DNA of 64,000 nucleotides from Petrosia ficiformis (lineage: Eukaryota; Porifera; Demospongiae; Haplosclerida; Petrosiidae). The position numbers and the translations under genes were made by a program. Under the pieces are notes generated by a model. It saw nothing but the letters and a program-made list of their open reading frames with translations. It was not told the DNA's origin and did not search any database. How positions within the stretch are numbered: the first letter of the stretch is position 1; each line of letters opens with the position of its first letter. The DNA lies in the NCBI GenBank assembly GCA_947044365.1, contig OX345648.1, positions 5,140,617-5,204,616 on the forward strand, read 5' to 3'. Below are positions 61,405 through 64,000 of this stretch, piece after piece.

Positions 61405-62985
61405 CAGCACTTCTTTATGACCAGGAAACTGGATTGCAGTCTCAATCAATTACTACTATCTGTAAAACGGACTGGTAGATGATTGTAGACTAGAAACACA
61501 CATGAGTCAGAAAACCGGCAAGAGTAGGTATATTCTAGTCTTCGTTATTTTCAGTAGTAAGAAGACACAACTTGCAGAAGACCTTTCTCTCTGTAGTATG
61601 GTAAACAATTTAATTGATCTTCACCGCTTATATTAATATTATATTACACGAGAGCAGAACAAACAGCGACTCCCTCGGCGCCACACTGCACTATACTGTA
61701 CATTAACCACAAAGTAATATTGTGTACATAACAAGAATTGATTATTTATTGATTAGAAAAATTAATGTAATTTTAGAGAGAACAGGAAGTTTGGGGAGGA
61801 GAAATCATTATAAACCATACAAATGCGAAGCTGCAAGCTGAGTTTGCAATAGAAGCAATTCGATATTAGTTGACATTTTGCTTACAGTCTGTTTTAACAG
61901 AAACAGTTTTAAAATTGGCTTGTTTCACAGTAATTAGAAGTACTATAATCATCTATGTTCACAGCTTTATGAATGTGTATGCCCTCCTTATTTTAGGTTT
62001 ACAAGGTCAACCTTCACCCCACAAAGCTACACCCTGAAGGAGTTAATTTCTCTGTTCTAAATATAATTAGAAACCTCCAGCTATCTTATGAATACCACAA
62101 CTAAAAGAAAGGGGCAAGATGTACAAATTATCTTTCCACTGAGCTGTTTACACTTGTCCCAATCATCAGGGATGACACTAATATATATATATATATACAG
62201 CTACTGACAAAATAATCACGAATAGATATGTGTAATCAGATTAATAACAGGCTTATGAGTGGCAAAGCTGTGAAAGAGTATCTAACGAACGTATATAATT
62301 TACAAAAATCATTAAGTAGGTTTGGGTAAGCATGTAATCCACTATACATGCCCCATATAGCAAATCAAGTAGTGTAGTTTACACTCCGATTCATCTGCTC
62401 GTAAGCTACTAGTAATTATCCATTCATTCTACAGTTGGATATATAGACTCAAGGTCATTAAAATGTTCATCAAGTCCTCAGAGATCTTTTCATAATTTTA
62501 GTTTGGAGTGACTGACAATCTTTTTACCTTCACCATTTTTATATAACTATCCTTCCCGTTCTATTTTGTATATGTCAAATTTCAATCCATTGCTTCATTA
62601 TTGAGTTACAGTATAATCATGCATTAACCTTATGATATTAAACTATACACATAAAGTCATCACATCCTAATTGTGAGGTATTCATGTAGGAGAATAGAAG
62701 TAATATATATGATATCTATCTACATGTCATTTTTCTCTCCAGTGGAATGTACTGTATCGATCCTATTATTGTTAACCTATGTATTACATTAATTGGAAAA
62801 TACATGATTTATGATTAATTATACTTTACTAGCACACAGCTGTGTGTAAGGGATTCAAGTGTGGTGGTTTCAATAAAAACCCATAAAAGTGTATTATATA
62901 AGGTTTCAATCCACTGTACAATAATTGATATATTATCATAATTTGAATGACAGACAATGGAGAAAGACTGCAATAATACGTAGAT
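61405..62985. other. Gene-free stretch
   Basis: A half copy of the palindromic MITE lies at about 62,497-62,690 (listed separately) and a TA tract at about 62,180-62,200. No coding exon recognised. Confidence 0.45.
62497..62690. repeat. Half copy of palindromic MITE
   Basis: Matches the left arm of the element at 47,800-48,235 (CAAATTTCAATCCATTGCTT, ACAGTATAATCATGCATTAA). Confidence 0.6.
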
Positions 62986-63460
62986 AGATGGATCAATGGA
63001 TAGATAGATAGATAGAGACTTCAATAAGAATGTATCAATTGATAGATAGATAGAGACTTCAATAGTTACTTAAATAGATAGATGGATCAATAGATAGATA
63101 GATAGATAGATAGATAGAGACTTCAATAGTTACTTAAATAGATAGATGATCAATGGATAGATAGATAGATAGATAAATAGAGACTTCAATAGTTACTTAA
63201 ATTGATAGAATGGATCAATGGATAGATAGATAGACTTAAATAGATAGAATGGATCAATGGATAGATAGATAGATAAATAGAGACTTCAACAGTTACTTAA
63301 ATAGATAGATGGATCAATAGATAGATAGATAGATAGATAGATAGAGACTTCAATAGTTACTTAAATAGACAGAATGGATAGATAGATAGATGGAGACTTC
63401 AATAGTTACTTAAATAGATAGAATGGATTAATGGATAGATAGATAGATAGATGGACATGA
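62986..63460. repeat. GATA microsatellite / higher-order tandem repeat
   Basis: (GATA)n runs alternate with GAGACTTCAATAGTTACTTA and ATGGATCAATG segments, giving a unit of about 65-75 bp repeated about seven times. Confidence 0.85.
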
Positions 63461-64000
63461 TATTAAAAATGCATTTTTAAGTGATAATTAATCTGTTATA
63501 TAACATAAGATCATGTGTTCAGCAGATAAACAATTTTATATAATTTACAGTAATCAATGTATGACACCTACACAACTCCATATATAGTAAAACTAATGCC
63601 AAGTTACAAAAATGCTACTAGTCGTAATTATGCTATGACTTGAGATTGTTTGTCATGTCTTCGATTGTTGTTATACATATATGTTATTATTATAATAAGA
63701 ACTAGAGCTTCTGTTGGAGGGTTAGGCTACCATGCAATAAATCGCCTTTGACGTGTAAGGTTTTATTTGTATTCCTTTGATTACTCTGTGTTGGTGTCAA
63801 ATTTCATGTATTGTAACATGATGACGGTGTAAAATTCTATTTACATGTTGCAGTTTCCTGCACAATAGAATGTTGATTGGAAAAAGAATTTCAATTTCAA
63901 TACATTGCCATGAATATATAGTATATTGTCATGGAGATATGATGAGCTAATGGTGACTTAGTATGAGTTTCCCACTTTTTATAATGGATGACAATACCAA
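63461..64000. other. Gene-free end of window
   Basis: AT-rich, nothing recognised. Confidence 0.4.

Overview
The window is AT-rich eukaryotic DNA with short GT..AG introns, many microsatellites and many small non-autonomous DNA transposons. The gene families are animal ones: TRAF-type RING/zinc-finger/MATH proteins, a TNF-receptor-like membrane protein, an L27-PDZ scaffold, GATD1 and importin-7/8. Compact genes, very short introns and a lineage-specific TRAF expansion suggest an early-branching metazoan, most likely a demosponge of the Amphimedon type. That identification is inference and was not searched.

Region 1 (about 1-31,520) is a head-to-tail array of 13 TRAF-like genes (T1-T13 here), all on the minus strand. 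Most encode a RING-like finger, several TRAF-type zinc fingers and a C-terminal MATH/TRAF domain in one coding exon. Most have a separate 5' untranslated exon and an intron ending a few bases before the ATG. There are three subtypes: A (T1, T2), B (T3-T10) and C (T11-T13). T5 and T12 look like recombinants between subtypes. T2, T9 and T10 have lost fingers, and T13 has gained some. All array copies carry Arg or Lys where the fourth RING zinc ligand (His) is expected.

Region 2 (32,100-39,600, plus strand) holds three items. The first is a 5'-truncated importin-7/8-like tail of six exons whose reading frame is intact. The second is a NAL1-like/bacterial-type serine protease interrupted by one in-frame TAG, preceded by a triplicated 170-bp palindromic promoter segment. 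The third is a two-exon RING-TRAF gene (T14) with a canonical RING and a coiled coil.

Region 3 (40,250-50,420) is a head-to-head pair sharing a promoter of about 115 bp. GATD1 has seven exons on the minus strand and encodes 216 aa. The L27-PDZ gene has seven exons on the plus strand and encodes about 336 aa. Its introns are full of tandem repeats and inverted-repeat elements.

Region 4 (50,420-64,000) is mostly repeats: a 29-bp minisatellite with a 754-bp higher-order period, several MITE families and GATA repeats. It contains one single-exon TNFR-like receptor gene (minus, about 60,393-61,358) with a PTQE motif in its cytoplasmic tail, which fits the TRAF-binding consensus.

The most interesting hypothesis is a TNFR-TRAF signalling neighbourhood in which the adaptor side has expanded by tandem duplication and recombination, and in which the array RING has diverged away from a classical E3 finger.
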